From NCBI RefSeq assembly GCF_024171925.1, contig NZ_JAMTCO010000005.1, forward strand, positions 62,001 through 126,000: a stretch of 64,000 nucleotides of DNA. The letters are read 5' to 3'. The position numbers and the translations under genes are program-made. Below are positions 33,092 to 41,889 of the stretch, piece after piece. Origin of the DNA: Actinokineospora diospyrosa (GTDB taxonomy: Bacteria > Actinomycetota > Actinomycetes > Mycobacteriales > Pseudonocardiaceae). The notes under the pieces are model-generated. The model had not been told where the DNA came from. It was given only the letters and a program-made list of their open reading frames with translations, and did no database searches. Numbering within the stretch: position 1 is the first letter of the stretch; each line of letters begins with the position of its first letter.

Positions 33092-34636
33092 TCAGTCGAT
33101 GGCCAGGTCCCGTTCCACCGCCGCCAACTCGGCCGCGTCGCCCTGCACTTTCGGGCCGGTGAACCACTTGCGCGCCGACACTATCCACCACAGCGCCGCC
33201 CCGCCGAGCACCACGGCGAACGCGATCGGCGTGTAGTTGAGCGATTCCCACGTCACCGGGTAGACCTGCGGCAACATGAACAGCACGAAGATGAACCCGA
33301 CCCAGATCGTCGCGACTATCCCAATAGGACGGCCCCAGCGGCCGAGGTGCCACGGGCCGCGCTCGAAGTCCTCGCCCGCGCGCACCCGCAGGTAGATCGG
33401 GATGACGTAAGCCGTGTAGAGCCCGACCACCGCGATCGAGGTGACCGCGGCGTAGGCGGTGTAGCTCCACAGGTACGGCACCGCCAGTAGGAACGCTCCC
33501 ACCGCCGCCAACCACACGGAATTCGTCGGCGTCCTGGTGCGCTTGTTGATCCGGTGCCACACCCGCGAACCCGGGATGGCGCCGTCGCGGGCGAAGGCGT
33601 AAATCATCCGCGAGTTGCCGGTCACCGCGGCCATCCCGCAGAACAGTTGCGCCCCAATGCAGATCAGCAACAGCACCTTGCCGGTCGCAAGTCCAACCGC
33701 GTCGATGAACACCTGCGCGGGCGGCACCCCGGTCGCTGAGTTCACCGCGCCGTCGTAGTCCTGGACGGCGAAGGTCAGCCCGATCAGCAGCACCCACCCG
33801 GCGGCCAGCGAGACCAGGATGGAGGTGACGATCCCGCGCGGCCCGGCCACCGCGGCGCCGCGGGTCTCCTCGGTCATGTGCGCGGACGCGTCGTAGCCGG
33901 TCAGGGTGTACTGCGCGAGCAGGAGTCCCAACAGGAACACGTAGAGCGGTGAGGTCCACCCGGTCTGGTTGGCGAACTCGCCGAACACGAACGACGCGTC
34001 CTGGTGCTTGTCCGGCACGACCGCGAGCACGACCACGATCGCGAGCACGCCGAGCAGGTGCCACCACACGCTGATCGTGTTGAGCACCGCCACGACCCGC
34101 ACGCCGAAGGTGTTCAGCAGCGCGTGCGCCAGCAGGATGATCGCCAGCAGCAGGACCGTGTGCCCGGGGGTCGCGGCGAAGCCGAACTGCAGGTCCAGGA
34201 ACGCGTTGAGGAACAGCGCCGCGCCGAAGTCGATGCCCGCGGTGACCGCCACCTGCCCGACCAGGTTGAACCAGCCGGTGAACCACGCCCACGCGGGGGC
34301 GTTGCGCTTGGCCAGCTTCGCCGCCCAGTAGTAGAGGCCACCCGCGGTGGGGTAGCTCGAGCACACCTCCGCCATGCCGAGCCCGACCAGCACCACGAAG
34401 AGCCCGACCAGCGGCCAGCCCCAGATCATCGCCGCCGGGCCGCCGGTCTTCATGCCGAACCCGTAGAGCGTCAGGCAGCCGGACAGGATCGAGATGATCG
34501 TGAACGACACCGCGAAGTTGTTGAAGCCCGACAGCGAGCGGCGCAGTTCCTGGGCGTAGCCCAGTGCGTGCAGCCTGGCTTGGTCGTCGTTGGCGCCGGG
34601 GGAGTGGGTGGGGGACTGGTCGGACTGGTCGGGCAT
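33092..34636 (-). CDS. APC-superfamily amino acid/amine permease
   Basis: 514 residues with about 12 membrane helices. The N-terminal cytoplasmic segment precedes LRRSLSGFNNFAVSFTIISI, a conserved APC helix 1 start; AGGLYYWAAKLA is the classical APC motif; TGYDASAHMTEETRGA is the signature of the GABA/choline/amino-acid (ACT) branch. It is likely a proton-coupled importer of an amino acid, GABA or polyamine. GGAGG precedes the ATG at 34636. It is divergent from the gamma-glutamyl-amine operon at 34910, which it probably feeds. Confidence 0.92.
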   Translation of the reverse strand: MPDQSDQSPTHSPGANDDQARLHALGYAQELRRSLSGFNNFAVSFTIISILSGCLTLYGFGMKTGGPAAMIWGWPLVGLFVVLVGLGMAEVCSSYPTAGGLYYWAAKLAKRNAPAWAWFTGWFNLVGQVAVTAGIDFGAALFLNAFLDLQFGFAATPGHTVLLLAIILLAHALLNTFGVRVVAVLNTISVWWHLLGVLAIVVVLAVVPDKHQDASFVFGEFANQTGWTSPLYVFLLGLLLAQYTLTGYDASAHMTEETRGAAVAGPRGIVTSILVSLAAGWVLLIGLTFAVQDYDGAVNSATGVPPAQVFIDAVGLATGKVLLLICIGAQLFCGMAAVTGNSRMIYAFARDGAIPGSRVWHRINKRTRTPTNSVWLAAVGAFLLAVPYLWSYTAYAAVTSIAVVGLYTAYVIPIYLRVRAGEDFERGPWHLGRWGRPIGIVATIWVGFIFVLFMLPQVYPVTWESLNYTPIAFAVVLGGAALWWIVSARKWFTGPKVQGDAAELAAVERDLAID

Positions 34637-34909
34637 GAGTCCTCCAATGGACTGGTCGCGCTCCATTGCTGGACCAACAAGTGTGATCTGCGCTACCCAG
34701 CTGGTCAAGGGCCATTGGCGCGGCCCTGCTGGCTGCGCACGGTGACCGATCGACGCGATCTGCGGCCGGGTTGTCGAATCCGGGCGCCGCGGCTGTCCCG
34801 ATCTGGCGGTTGCGCACACCCCCGACCGCTGACAGCATGCTCGAGATAGCCCGCCAATGGTCAGATGCTGGTCCTTTGCGGCGGGGTGCTCGTGACAGGA
34901 GGTCGGGTT
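34637..34909. promoter_or_regulatory. Divergent promoter region of permease and amine-ligase operon
   Basis: 273 bp shared by two divergent transcripts. CCAATGG (or its complement) occurs at 34644-34650, 34711-34717 and 34854-34860. These may be sites for the FadR-type regulator encoded at the end of the operon. Confidence 0.4.
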
Positions 34910-36268
34910 GTGGGCGACACCGGGATGCCGCTGGGGCGGCTGCGCGAGCTGGTCGAGTCCGGCGCGGTCGACACCGTGCTGGTCGCCATCACCGACATGC
35001 AGGGCCGGTTGCAGGGCAAGCGGGTCACCGCCCGGTTCTTCCTCGACGAGGTCGTCGACCACGCCACCGAGGCGTGCGACTACCTGCTCGCCGTCGACGT
35101 GGAGATGAACACCGTCGCCGGGTACCGCTCGTCCTCGTGGGAGGACGGCTACGGCGACTTCGTGCTGCGCCCGGACCTGTCCACGCTGCGGCTGATCCCC
35201 TGGCACGAGTCCACCGCCCTGGTCCTGGCCGATGTGGAACTCGTCGAGGGCGGCCCGGTCACCGTCTCGCCCCGGCAGATCCTGCGCCGCCAACTCGACC
35301 GCCTCGCCGAGCGCGGCCTCACCGCCTTCGTCGGCACCGAGCTGGAGTTCATGCTCTTCACCGACACCTACGAGCAGGCCTGGCGCGCGGGCTACCGGGA
35401 CCTGACCGCGGCCAACCAGTACAACGTGGACTACTCGCTGCTGGGCACCGGCAGGGTCGAACCGGTGCTGCGCGCGATCCGCAACGGCATGGCGGGCGCC
35501 GGGATGTACGTCGAATCCGCCAAGGGCGAGTGCAACCCGGGCCAGCACGAGATCGCGTTCCGCTACGCCGACGCGCTCACCACGTGCGACAACCACAGCG
35601 TCTACAAGACCGGCGCCAAGGAGATCGCGGCCGCGCTCGGGCACAGCCTGACCTTCATGGCCAAGTACGACCAGCGCGAGGGCAACTCCTGCCACATCCA
35701 CCTGAGCCTGCGCGACGCCGACGGCACCCCGGTCATGGCCGGTGACGGCGAGTACGGGTTCGCACCGCTGATGCGCCGCTTCATCGCCGGGCAGCTGGCG
35801 TACCTGCGCGAGCTGACCTACTTCTTCGCGCCGAACATCAACTCCTACAAGCGCTTCGCCGACGGCTCGTTCGCCCCGACCGCGCTCGCGTGGGGAGTGG
35901 ACAACCGCACCTGCGCGCTGCGCGTGGTCGGGCACGGGCAGTCGCTGCGCGTGGAGAACCGGGTACCCGGTGGTGACGTGAACCCGTACCTGGCCGTGGC
36001 CGCCATGATTGCCGCCGGGTTACGCGGGGTGGACGAGGAGCTGCCGCTGGAGGAGGCCGTCACCGGTAACGCTTACACTGCGGCGAAACCCCGTGTCCCG
36101 GCCACTCTGCACGCCGCGGCGGACCTGCTCGCGGCGAGTTCCGTCGCGGTCGAGGAGTTCGGCGCGGACGTGGTCGACCACTACCGCAACGCGGCGGCGG
36201 TCGAACTGCGGGCCTTCGACTCGGCCGTCACCGACTGGGAGCGCGTGCGTGGCTTCGAACGTCTCTGA
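34910..36268 (+). CDS. Glutamine-synthetase-family gamma-glutamyl-amine ligase (GlnA3/GlnA4/PuuA-like)
   Basis: 452 residues. The GS fold is clear: TDMQGRLQGKRV at the N-terminus, GTELEFMLF (metal-binding Glu), CNPGQHEIAF, HIHLSL and NINSYKRFADGSFAPTALAW (catalytic region). It lacks the adenylylation-loop pattern of housekeeping GlnA. Its neighbours (amidotransferase hydrolase, aldehyde dehydrogenase) match a pathway that glutamylates an amine such as putrescine or ethanolamine with ATP. The GTG at 34910 is chosen because GGAGGT lies 5 bases before it. The end overlaps the next gene by 20 bases. Confidence 0.9.
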   Translation: MGDTGMPLGRLRELVESGAVDTVLVAITDMQGRLQGKRVTARFFLDEVVDHATEACDYLLAVDVEMNTVAGYRSSSWEDGYGDFVLRPDLSTLRLIPWHESTALVLADVELVEGGPVTVSPRQILRRQLDRLAERGLTAFVGTELEFMLFTDTYEQAWRAGYRDLTAANQYNVDYSLLGTGRVEPVLRAIRNGMAGAGMYVESAKGECNPGQHEIAFRYADALTTCDNHSVYKTGAKEIAAALGHSLTFMAKYDQREGNSCHIHLSLRDADGTPVMAGDGEYGFAPLMRRFIAGQLAYLRELTYFFAPNINSYKRFADGSFAPTALAWGVDNRTCALRVVGHGQSLRVENRVPGGDVNPYLAVAAMIAAGLRGVDEELPLEEAVTGNAYTAAKPRVPATLHAAADLLAASSVAVEEFGADVVDHYRNAAAVELRAFDSAVTDWERVRGFERL

Positions 36269-36980
36269 CCGTCCACCGGTCATCGGCATCACCACCTACC
36301 TGGAGCACGCCACCTTCGGGGTCTGGGAGACCGACGCCGCCGTCCTGCACCGCGACTACCTCGACGCGGTCCGCGCCGCGGGCGGCAACCCCGTCCTGCT
36401 CTCCCCGATCGGCGACTGGCGCCCCGCCACCCTGGACTGGCTCGACGGCCTGGTCCTGGCGGGCGGCGCCGACGTCGACCCGGCCCGCTACGGCCAACCA
36501 CCCCACCCGACCACCGGCACCCCCCAACCCCTGCGCGACACCTCGGAGTTCGCGCTGCTGCGCGCCGCCCTCGAGATGGACCTGCCGACCGTGGCCGTGT
36601 GCCGGGGGTTGCACGTGCTGAACGTGGCTCTCGGCGGCACGCTGCACCAGCACCTGCCGGAGGTCGTGGGGACCAACGACCACCTGCCGCACGTGGCCTC
36701 CTTCGGCAAGACGGAGCTGTCGGTGACACCGGGATCGCTGCTCGCCCAGGTCCTCGGCGAGTCGGTCTCGGCGCTGTGCCACCACCACCAGTCGGTCGAC
36801 CGGGTGGCCGAGGGGCTGCAGGTGGTGGCCCACGCACAGGACGGAACGGTGGAGGCGCTGGAACTCCCGGGCCGCCGGTTCGTGGTGGCCATGCAGTCGC
36901 ACCCGGAGCAGAACGCCGACGACGTGCGGCTGTTCGGCGCCCTGGTCAAGGCCGCCCACGAGCGACGAGGTGGCCGCTGA
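36249..36980 (+). CDS. Class I glutamine-amidotransferase-like gamma-glutamyl hydrolase (PuuD-like)
   Basis: 243 residues. PPVIGITTYLE opens the family; the nucleophile Cys is in TVAVCRGLHVLNVALGG and the His/Glu pair in AMQSHPEQNAD. This is the gamma-glutamyl-GABA hydrolase type, which releases glutamate from the glutamylated product at the end of the amine pathway. The GTG start lies inside the preceding ligase gene (20-base overlap), so the two are translationally coupled. Confidence 0.9.
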   Translation: MASNVSDRPPVIGITTYLEHATFGVWETDAAVLHRDYLDAVRAAGGNPVLLSPIGDWRPATLDWLDGLVLAGGADVDPARYGQPPHPTTGTPQPLRDTSEFALLRAALEMDLPTVAVCRGLHVLNVALGGTLHQHLPEVVGTNDHLPHVASFGKTELSVTPGSLLAQVLGESVSALCHHHQSVDRVAEGLQVVAHAQDGTVEALELPGRRFVVAMQSHPEQNADDVRLFGALVKAAHERRGGR

Positions 36981-37026
36981 TGGCCGCGCTGTCCAGTGCT
37001 GTGCTTGAGCGAAAGGGAGACCGCTG

Positions 37027-38382
37027 ATGACCTCGTTCGACGTCGTCAACCCGGCGACTGAGCAGGTCATCGCGAGCGTGGACCTCGCGGGCCTCGAGGA
37101 GGCCGACCGGGCCATCGAGCGGGCGGCCGCGGCGTTCCCGGCGTGGCGGGACGTGGCGCCTGCCGACCGGGGGCGGTTGTTGCGGCGGTTCGCGGACCTG
37201 GTCGACGACGACTCGGAGCACTTGGCCCGGTTGGAGGTCGCCAACGCCGGGCACACGATCGGCAACGCGCGCTGGGAGGCGGGCAACGCCCGTGACGTCC
37301 TCTACTACTACTCGGCCGCACCGGAGCGGTTGTTCGGTAGGCAGATCCCGGTCGCGGGCGGCGTAGACATCACCTTCGCCGAGCCGCTGGGGGTTGTCGG
37401 GATCATCGTGCCGTGGAACTTCCCGATGCCGATCGCGGCGTGGGGGTTCGCGCCCGCGCTCGCCGCGGGCAACACCGTGGTCCTCAAGCCCGCCGAGCTG
37501 ACCCCGCTGACCGCGCTGCGCCTCGCCGAACTCGCCCGTGCCGCGGGCATCCCGGAGGACGTCTTCCAGGTCCTCCCCGGTCGCGGCGACGTCGTCGGGC
37601 AGCGGTTCGTGACCCACCCCGCCGTGCGCAAGGTCGTGTTCACCGGCTCCACCAGGGTCGGCAAGCAGATCATGGCCGGGTGCGCCGACCAGGTGAAGCG
37701 GGTGACCCTCGAGCTCGGCGGCAAGAGCGCGAACATCATCTTCGCCGACGCCGACCTGGCGAAAGCCGCCGCCACGGCGCCGTACGCGGTGTTCGACAAC
37801 GCCGGTCAGGACTGCTGCGCGCGGTCGCGGATCCTGGTCGAGCGGTCCGCGTACGACGCGTTCATGGCCGAGTTCGAGACCGCCGTGCGCGGGGTCGTCG
37901 TCGGCGCGCCCGCGGACGCCGCGACCGAGATGGGGCCGTTGATCTCCGCCGCGCACCGCGACCGGGTCCAGGCCTACGTCGACGGCGCGCCGGTGGCCTT
38001 CCGCGGGTCCGCGCCCGACGGCCCCGGCTTCTGGTTCCCGCCGACGGTGTTGGGGCCGGGGCAGTACCCGGCTTGGGCGGAGGAGGTGTTCGGGCCGGTC
38101 GTCTCCGTGGTCCCGTTCACCGACGAGGCGGACGCGCTGCGGCTGGCCAACGACACCGAGTACGGCCTGTCCGGCTCGATCTGGACCCGCGACGTCGGCC
38201 GGGCGCTGCGGGTCGCGCGCGGCGTGCAGGCCGGGAACCTGTCGGTCAACTCGCACTCGTCGGTGCGGTACTCGACGCCCTTCGGCGGGTTCAAGCAGTC
38301 CGGGTTGGGCCGCGAGCTGGGGCCGGACGCCCTGGCCGGGTTCACCGAGGTCAAGAACGTCTTCATCGACACCCAGGAGTGA
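37027..38382 (+). CDS. NAD(P)-dependent aldehyde dehydrogenase (PuuC-like role)
   Basis: 451 residues. ALDH superfamily with GIIVPWNFPMPI (cofactor), TLELGGKSANI (general-base Glu), NAGQDCCARSRILV (catalytic Cys) and FGPVVSVVPF. In this operon it should oxidise the gamma-glutamylated amino-aldehyde to the acid. Its length is slightly under the usual 480-500 because the N-terminus is short. AAAGGGAG precedes the ATG. Confidence 0.92.
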   Translation: MTSFDVVNPATEQVIASVDLAGLEEADRAIERAAAAFPAWRDVAPADRGRLLRRFADLVDDDSEHLARLEVANAGHTIGNARWEAGNARDVLYYYSAAPERLFGRQIPVAGGVDITFAEPLGVVGIIVPWNFPMPIAAWGFAPALAAGNTVVLKPAELTPLTALRLAELARAAGIPEDVFQVLPGRGDVVGQRFVTHPAVRKVVFTGSTRVGKQIMAGCADQVKRVTLELGGKSANIIFADADLAKAAATAPYAVFDNAGQDCCARSRILVERSAYDAFMAEFETAVRGVVVGAPADAATEMGPLISAAHRDRVQAYVDGAPVAFRGSAPDGPGFWFPPTVLGPGQYPAWAEEVFGPVVSVVPFTDEADALRLANDTEYGLSGSIWTRDVGRALRVARGVQAGNLSVNSHSSVRYSTPFGGFKQSGLGRELGPDALAGFTEVKNVFIDTQE

Positions 38383-38384
38383 AC

Positions 38385-39146
38385 ATGCGTCTAGCGGGTC
38401 GGGTCGCGGTCGTCACCGGCGGCGCCAGCGGGATCGGACTGGCGTCGGTCCGGCGGCTGGCCAGCGAGGGCGCCCGGGTCGTGGTGGCCGACGTCGACAC
38501 CGACGGCGGGTCGGCGGCCGCCGCCGAGGTCGACGGGCTGTTCGTGCGGGTCAACGTGACCAGCGAGGACGAGGTCCGGGCGCTGTTCCAGACCGCGTTC
38601 GACACCTACGGCTCGGTCGACATCGCCTTCAACAACGCGGGCATCTCGCCGCCGGAGGACGACTCCATCCTCACCACCGGCCTCGACGCCTGGCGCCGGG
38701 TGCAGGAGGTCAACCTGACCTCGGTGTACCTGTGCTCGAAGTACGCCATCGAGCACATGCGCCGCGCGGGCAAGGGCTCTGTGATCAACACGGCCTCGTT
38801 CGTGGCGGTGATGGGGGCGGCGACCTCGCAGATCTCCTACACCGCGTCCAAGGGCGGGGTGCTGGCGATGAGCCGCGAGCTGGGCGTGCAATTCGCCAGG
38901 GAGGGCATCCGGGTGAACGCGCTGTGCCCCGGTCCGGTGAACACCCCGCTGCTCCGCGAGCTGTTCGCCGCGGATCCCGAGCGGGCTGCCCGCCGCCTGG
39001 TCCACATCCCCCTCGGCCGCTTCGCCGAACCCGAGGAGATCGCCGCCGCAGTGGCCTTCCTGGCCAGTGACGATTCGTCCTTCATGACCGCGTCCCAGTT
39101 CCTGGTCGACGGCGGTATCTCGGGGGCCTATGTCACTCCCGTCTGA
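38385..39146 (+). CDS. Short-chain dehydrogenase/reductase
   Basis: 253 residues. Classical SDR: TGGASGIG (cofactor), NNAG, the catalytic Ser/Tyr/Lys set in INTASFVAV and SYTASKGG, and a PGPVNTPL closing loop. The start lies 2 bases after the aldehyde dehydrogenase stop with AGGAG upstream, so it is in the same operon. It probably oxidises or reduces an alcohol/aldehyde intermediate of the amine route; the exact substrate is not readable. Confidence 0.92.
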   Translation: MRLAGRVAVVTGGASGIGLASVRRLASEGARVVVADVDTDGGSAAAAEVDGLFVRVNVTSEDEVRALFQTAFDTYGSVDIAFNNAGISPPEDDSILTTGLDAWRRVQEVNLTSVYLCSKYAIEHMRRAGKGSVINTASFVAVMGAATSQISYTASKGGVLAMSRELGVQFAREGIRVNALCPGPVNTPLLRELFAADPERAARRLVHIPLGRFAEPEEIAAAVAFLASDDSSFMTASQFLVDGGISGAYVTPV

Positions 39147-39843
39147 CCCCATCGACCCGGTCCTCGCCGACGCGCTGTTCCGGCCGGTCCGGGCGGGCAA
39201 CGCGTTCGAGGAGACCATGGAGCGGATGCTGCAGGCAATCCGCCTCGGCGTCGTACCCCCGGGCGGTCGGCTACCCCCGGAACGCGAGCTGTCGGCGCGC
39301 CTGGGGGTCAGCCGGGTCACCCTGCGCGAGGCGCTGCGGGCCCTGCAGGAATCCGGCCACATCGAATCCCGCCGCGGCCGCTACGGCGGCGCCTTCGTCC
39401 AACTCCCGTCGTCGGACCCCCTGCCCCCACCGGGGGATGTCGAGGACACCCTGACCCTGCGCTACGCCCTGGAGACGGGAGCAGCGGAGGTCGCGGCCTC
39501 CCGGTCGTTGACCCCCCAGGTCCGGCGCCACCTGCGGAGCTGCCTGGCGGACACGGCGACCTCGGGCATCTCGGACTACCGCCGCACCGACTCCCGGCTG
39601 CACCTGGCCATCGCCGAAGCCACCGCCACCCCGTCCCTCACCGCCGCCGTAGCCGACGTCCGAACCCGGCTGAACGCGCTGCTGGCGGCCATCCCCGTCA
39701 TCCCGGCGAACTTGACGCACTCGAACGAACAACACAAGGCCATCATCGACGCAATCCTGGACGGCGACGCGGTCGCGGCCCGGGTGGGCATGGCCGAACA
39801 CCTGGCCGGAACAGCGGCTCTGCTGCGGGGTTTCTTGGCGTGA
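39130..39843 (+). CDS. GntR-family regulator of the FadR subfamily
   Basis: 237 residues. The N-terminal winged helix (LPPERELSARLGVSRVTLRE) is followed by an all-helical FCD domain with the metal/ligand-binding His/Asp pattern (DSRLHLAIAEAT and EQHKAIIDAILDGD). It overlaps the SDR end by 17 bases and is therefore the last gene of the amine operon, most likely its ligand-responsive repressor. Confidence 0.92.
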   Translation: MSLPSDPIDPVLADALFRPVRAGNAFEETMERMLQAIRLGVVPPGGRLPPERELSARLGVSRVTLREALRALQESGHIESRRGRYGGAFVQLPSSDPLPPPGDVEDTLTLRYALETGAAEVAASRSLTPQVRRHLRSCLADTATSGISDYRRTDSRLHLAIAEATATPSLTAAVADVRTRLNALLAAIPVIPANLTHSNEQHKAIIDAILDGDAVAARVGMAEHLAGTAALLRGFLA

Positions 39844-39934
39844 GCCAGCGGCGATGAAGGTGCTGCCAGTGCGCGTGTTTCGCGGCTGATGGAGTCCAAC
39901 TGACGCCGATTCGCTGCGTTCCACCAGGTGAGCG

Positions 39935-40162
39935 CTACTGCGGTCGCAGGGTGGCGGGGTCGACCTCGGGGGTGGGGGATTCGCAGCTGCCGCCGGAGCC
40001 GCAGCTGTCGCAGCAGGCGCGTTGGACGGTGGGGGCCAGGAGGGTGGCCACGGCGTGGTTGCCTGCTTGGTGTTGGAGGGTGAGGATGGCGGAACCGGAG
40101 GTGGGGGCCGGTTTCGGCCGGGTGGGGGTGTTGTGAGTGGGTAGCGCCTCGTGTTCGTGCAT
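39935..40162 (-). CDS. Small AGNxAV-motif, Cys-rich protein (75 aa)
   Basis: 75 residues. It carries AILTLQHQAGNHAVATLLAP, a form of the LQRxAGNxAVxxLL motif seen in proteins linked to extracellular contractile injection systems, followed by a cysteine cluster (RACCDSCGSGGSCES). The pairing of this motif with a CxCGGSC-type tail occurs in small and DUF4157-type proteins of that group. The motif recurs in the divergent gene at 40274, so the two probably belong together. There is no injection-system structural gene in the window. Confidence 0.7.
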   Translation of the reverse strand: MHEHEALPTHNTPTRPKPAPTSGSAILTLQHQAGNHAVATLLAPTVQRACCDSCGSGGSCESPTPEVDPATLRPQ

Positions 40163-40273
40163 GAGCGGTCCCTTGGGCTGGGGTTGGTCGAAGGGTAGAA
40201 CGCGCGTGGTTGGCCGTGGGGGCGGGAATCTGTGCCCGGATGGCCGGGCGTGGCGTCGATAAAGTTGCTGGTC

Positions 40274-41446
40274 ATGGGTACCGAGCGCGAGCGGAAACCG
40301 GAACCGGTGCGTGCCCGCCCGGCGGGTACGCCTGACAGCCAGAACGCGCTGATCGGGTTGCAGCGCAGCGCCGGGAACAGGGCTGTTTCCGACATGGTCA
40401 CGGTGAGCCGGTACGTCCCGGCGCCGCCGCCGGTGCGGCCGCCCGTGGTGCAGCCCCGGGCCGGGGTGTCCCGGCCGGTGGCCACGCCCAACGGGGCGCC
40501 CCGGTACGCGGCGCCGCCGGACTACTCGATCGACGAGTTCGACCGGCGGCTGACCTCGGCGGGGACCCGGGAGGCCGCGGTCTGGGAGGGCGAGCGGCCG
40601 ATCGCGTCGCTGGCGGGCGGCGGTTCGGCGCCGGGGTTCGTGGTGGAGCGCGGGTGGGCGAAGTCGTCGGTCGCGTTCGAGGGCGGGTCGGAGGGCAACG
40701 TCACCGTCCACCACCGATTACGGTCGTTCGAGGTGCTCGGCGCCCTGGCGCACGACGCGTCGAAGGTCAGCAGCGAGGCCGACCTGGCCAGCGTGCACGC
40801 GGTGTACTTCCCGGACTCCCTGGTCACGGAGTTGCCAGCGGGCCCGTCCATCCCCACCGCGCTCGACGACGTCACGATCATCTACACGCCGCGCGCCCTA
40901 GACCCCGGTGGCAGCGCCCGTTTCGCCGTGCTCGCGGGCGCGCTGCGCAAACGCGCGCAGACCCTCCCCGAGATGTCCGGGTGGGCGATGATGAAGGCGA
41001 TCGCCGGGATGGACCTCGAACTCGCCGCCGACCCCGCCGAGCGCAAAGCCGGGCCCTGCCTGCAGAAACCCGTACCCCGCCAAGGCGGCAACGCCCGGCA
41101 CAACGCCTTCGCCGACAAGGTCACCGGCTCGATGACCGACTACTACCTGCGCACCCCGGAAGGCCTCGAAACCACCACCGACGGGCTCGACGCGAACGAC
41201 CCGAAGCTGGTCTGGGAGGTCAAGACCCGGCACGAGTGGGCCACCGAAGCCGGACTCGCGGGCGGCTCGCTGTTCTCCCCGCTGATCCACAAGGAGTTCA
41301 TCTACAAGCTCGAGGCCCAACTCGCCCGGCACATCGCGGTGACCTCCCGCTGCGACATGAAACTGGCCTACGCGGTCGACGACCCCACCCTGGCCAAGTT
41401 CCTCCGCGACCACTGGGGCAACAGCCCACCGGTGTACCACCGCTAG
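40274..41446 (+). CDS. Putative AGN-motif effector with C-terminal PD-(D/E)xK (Tox-REase-5-like) nuclease domain
   Basis: 390 residues. GLQRSAGNRAV lies at 28-38, then a proline-rich spacer (about 45-85), a middle domain of unknown type (about 85-265) and a C-terminal domain: ARHNAFADKVTGSMTDYY (274-291), TDGLD (302-306) and LVWEVKT (312-318), giving Asp, then Glu-x-Lys, the core of a restriction-endonuclease-type active site. This resembles Tox-REase-5 toxin domains. No signal peptide is present. I infer a toxin delivered by a specialised secretion machine. Its stop codon is directly followed by the stop of the convergent small gene. Confidence 0.7.
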   Translation: MGTERERKPEPVRARPAGTPDSQNALIGLQRSAGNRAVSDMVTVSRYVPAPPPVRPPVVQPRAGVSRPVATPNGAPRYAAPPDYSIDEFDRRLTSAGTREAAVWEGERPIASLAGGGSAPGFVVERGWAKSSVAFEGGSEGNVTVHHRLRSFEVLGALAHDASKVSSEADLASVHAVYFPDSLVTELPAGPSIPTALDDVTIIYTPRALDPGGSARFAVLAGALRKRAQTLPEMSGWAMMKAIAGMDLELAADPAERKAGPCLQKPVPRQGGNARHNAFADKVTGSMTDYYLRTPEGLETTTDGLDANDPKLVWEVKTRHEWATEAGLAGGSLFSPLIHKEFIYKLEAQLARHIAVTSRCDMKLAYAVDDPTLAKFLRDHWGNSPPVYHR

Positions 41447-41662
41447 CTACTTGGAGACGATCCGCTCCTGCTCGGCGAAGTTGTCGCCGCCGGGTGGGGA
41501 GGTGCGGGTGGTGTGCAGCGAGATGACCCGGCCGTCGGTGCAGGTGATGCGCAGGTCAGAGATCTTGGTGTCGACGGCGTAGGTATCGATGCTGGCGATG
41601 TCGGGGTGACCCGCCGCCGCGAGCTGCTCGCGCAGGTATTCGACAAAGCGGTCGCGGCGCAT
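41447..41662 (-). CDS. Small protein, paralogue of the next gene (71 aa)
   Basis: 71 residues. It has DRFVEYLREQLAAAGHPDI (helix) and then SDLRITCTDGRVISLHTTR (strands). It aligns with the 69-residue product at 41662-41871 through HP[DE]I, S-x-LR-[IV] and DG/SG-x-RV, so the pair looks like a tandem duplication. Its function is unknown; the location next to a putative nuclease toxin makes immunity possible, but this is weak. Confidence 0.6.
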   Translation of the reverse strand: MRRDRFVEYLREQLAAAGHPDIASIDTYAVDTKISDLRITCTDGRVISLHTTRTSPPGGDNFAEQERIVSK

Positions 41663-41871
41663 CAGAGGACCGCCTCGGGGATGCTGTAGGCGGCGTGAGC
41701 GGGCACACCCGGCCCGCTGACCTCGCGGACCATGATGGTGACTCGGGCGCCGCTGGCGAAGTCCACGCGGAGCCGGCTGTGCCCCTTATCGATCTTGACC
41801 ACCTCGGTGATCTCCGGGTGGTCCTTGCTCAGGACGCCGAGGAGCACTGTGTCGAGCTCGCGGATCCGCAT
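41662..41871 (-). CDS. Small protein, paralogue of the preceding gene (69 aa)
   Basis: 69 residues. It has RELDTVLLGVLSKDHPEI (helix) and RLRVDFASGARVTIMVR (strands), like the product at 41447-41662, whose start shares one base with its end. The two are probably cotranscribed. No recognised family. Confidence 0.58.
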   Translation of the reverse strand: MRIRELDTVLLGVLSKDHPEITEVVKIDKGHSRLRVDFASGARVTIMVREVSGPGVPAHAAYSIPEAVL

Positions 41872-41889
41872 GGATCAATATAGGCACAC

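Noticed and set aside
33092-35935. 947-residue permease with a long N-terminal extension
   Set aside because: The extension is antisense to the ligase gene; the ATG at 34636 has GGAGG and gives the normal permease length.
39935-40714. 259-residue extended form of the AGN-motif minus-strand gene
   Set aside because: The extension overlaps the divergent gene antisense, while the ATG at 40162 has a fair ribosome site and gives a product that fits the motif family.
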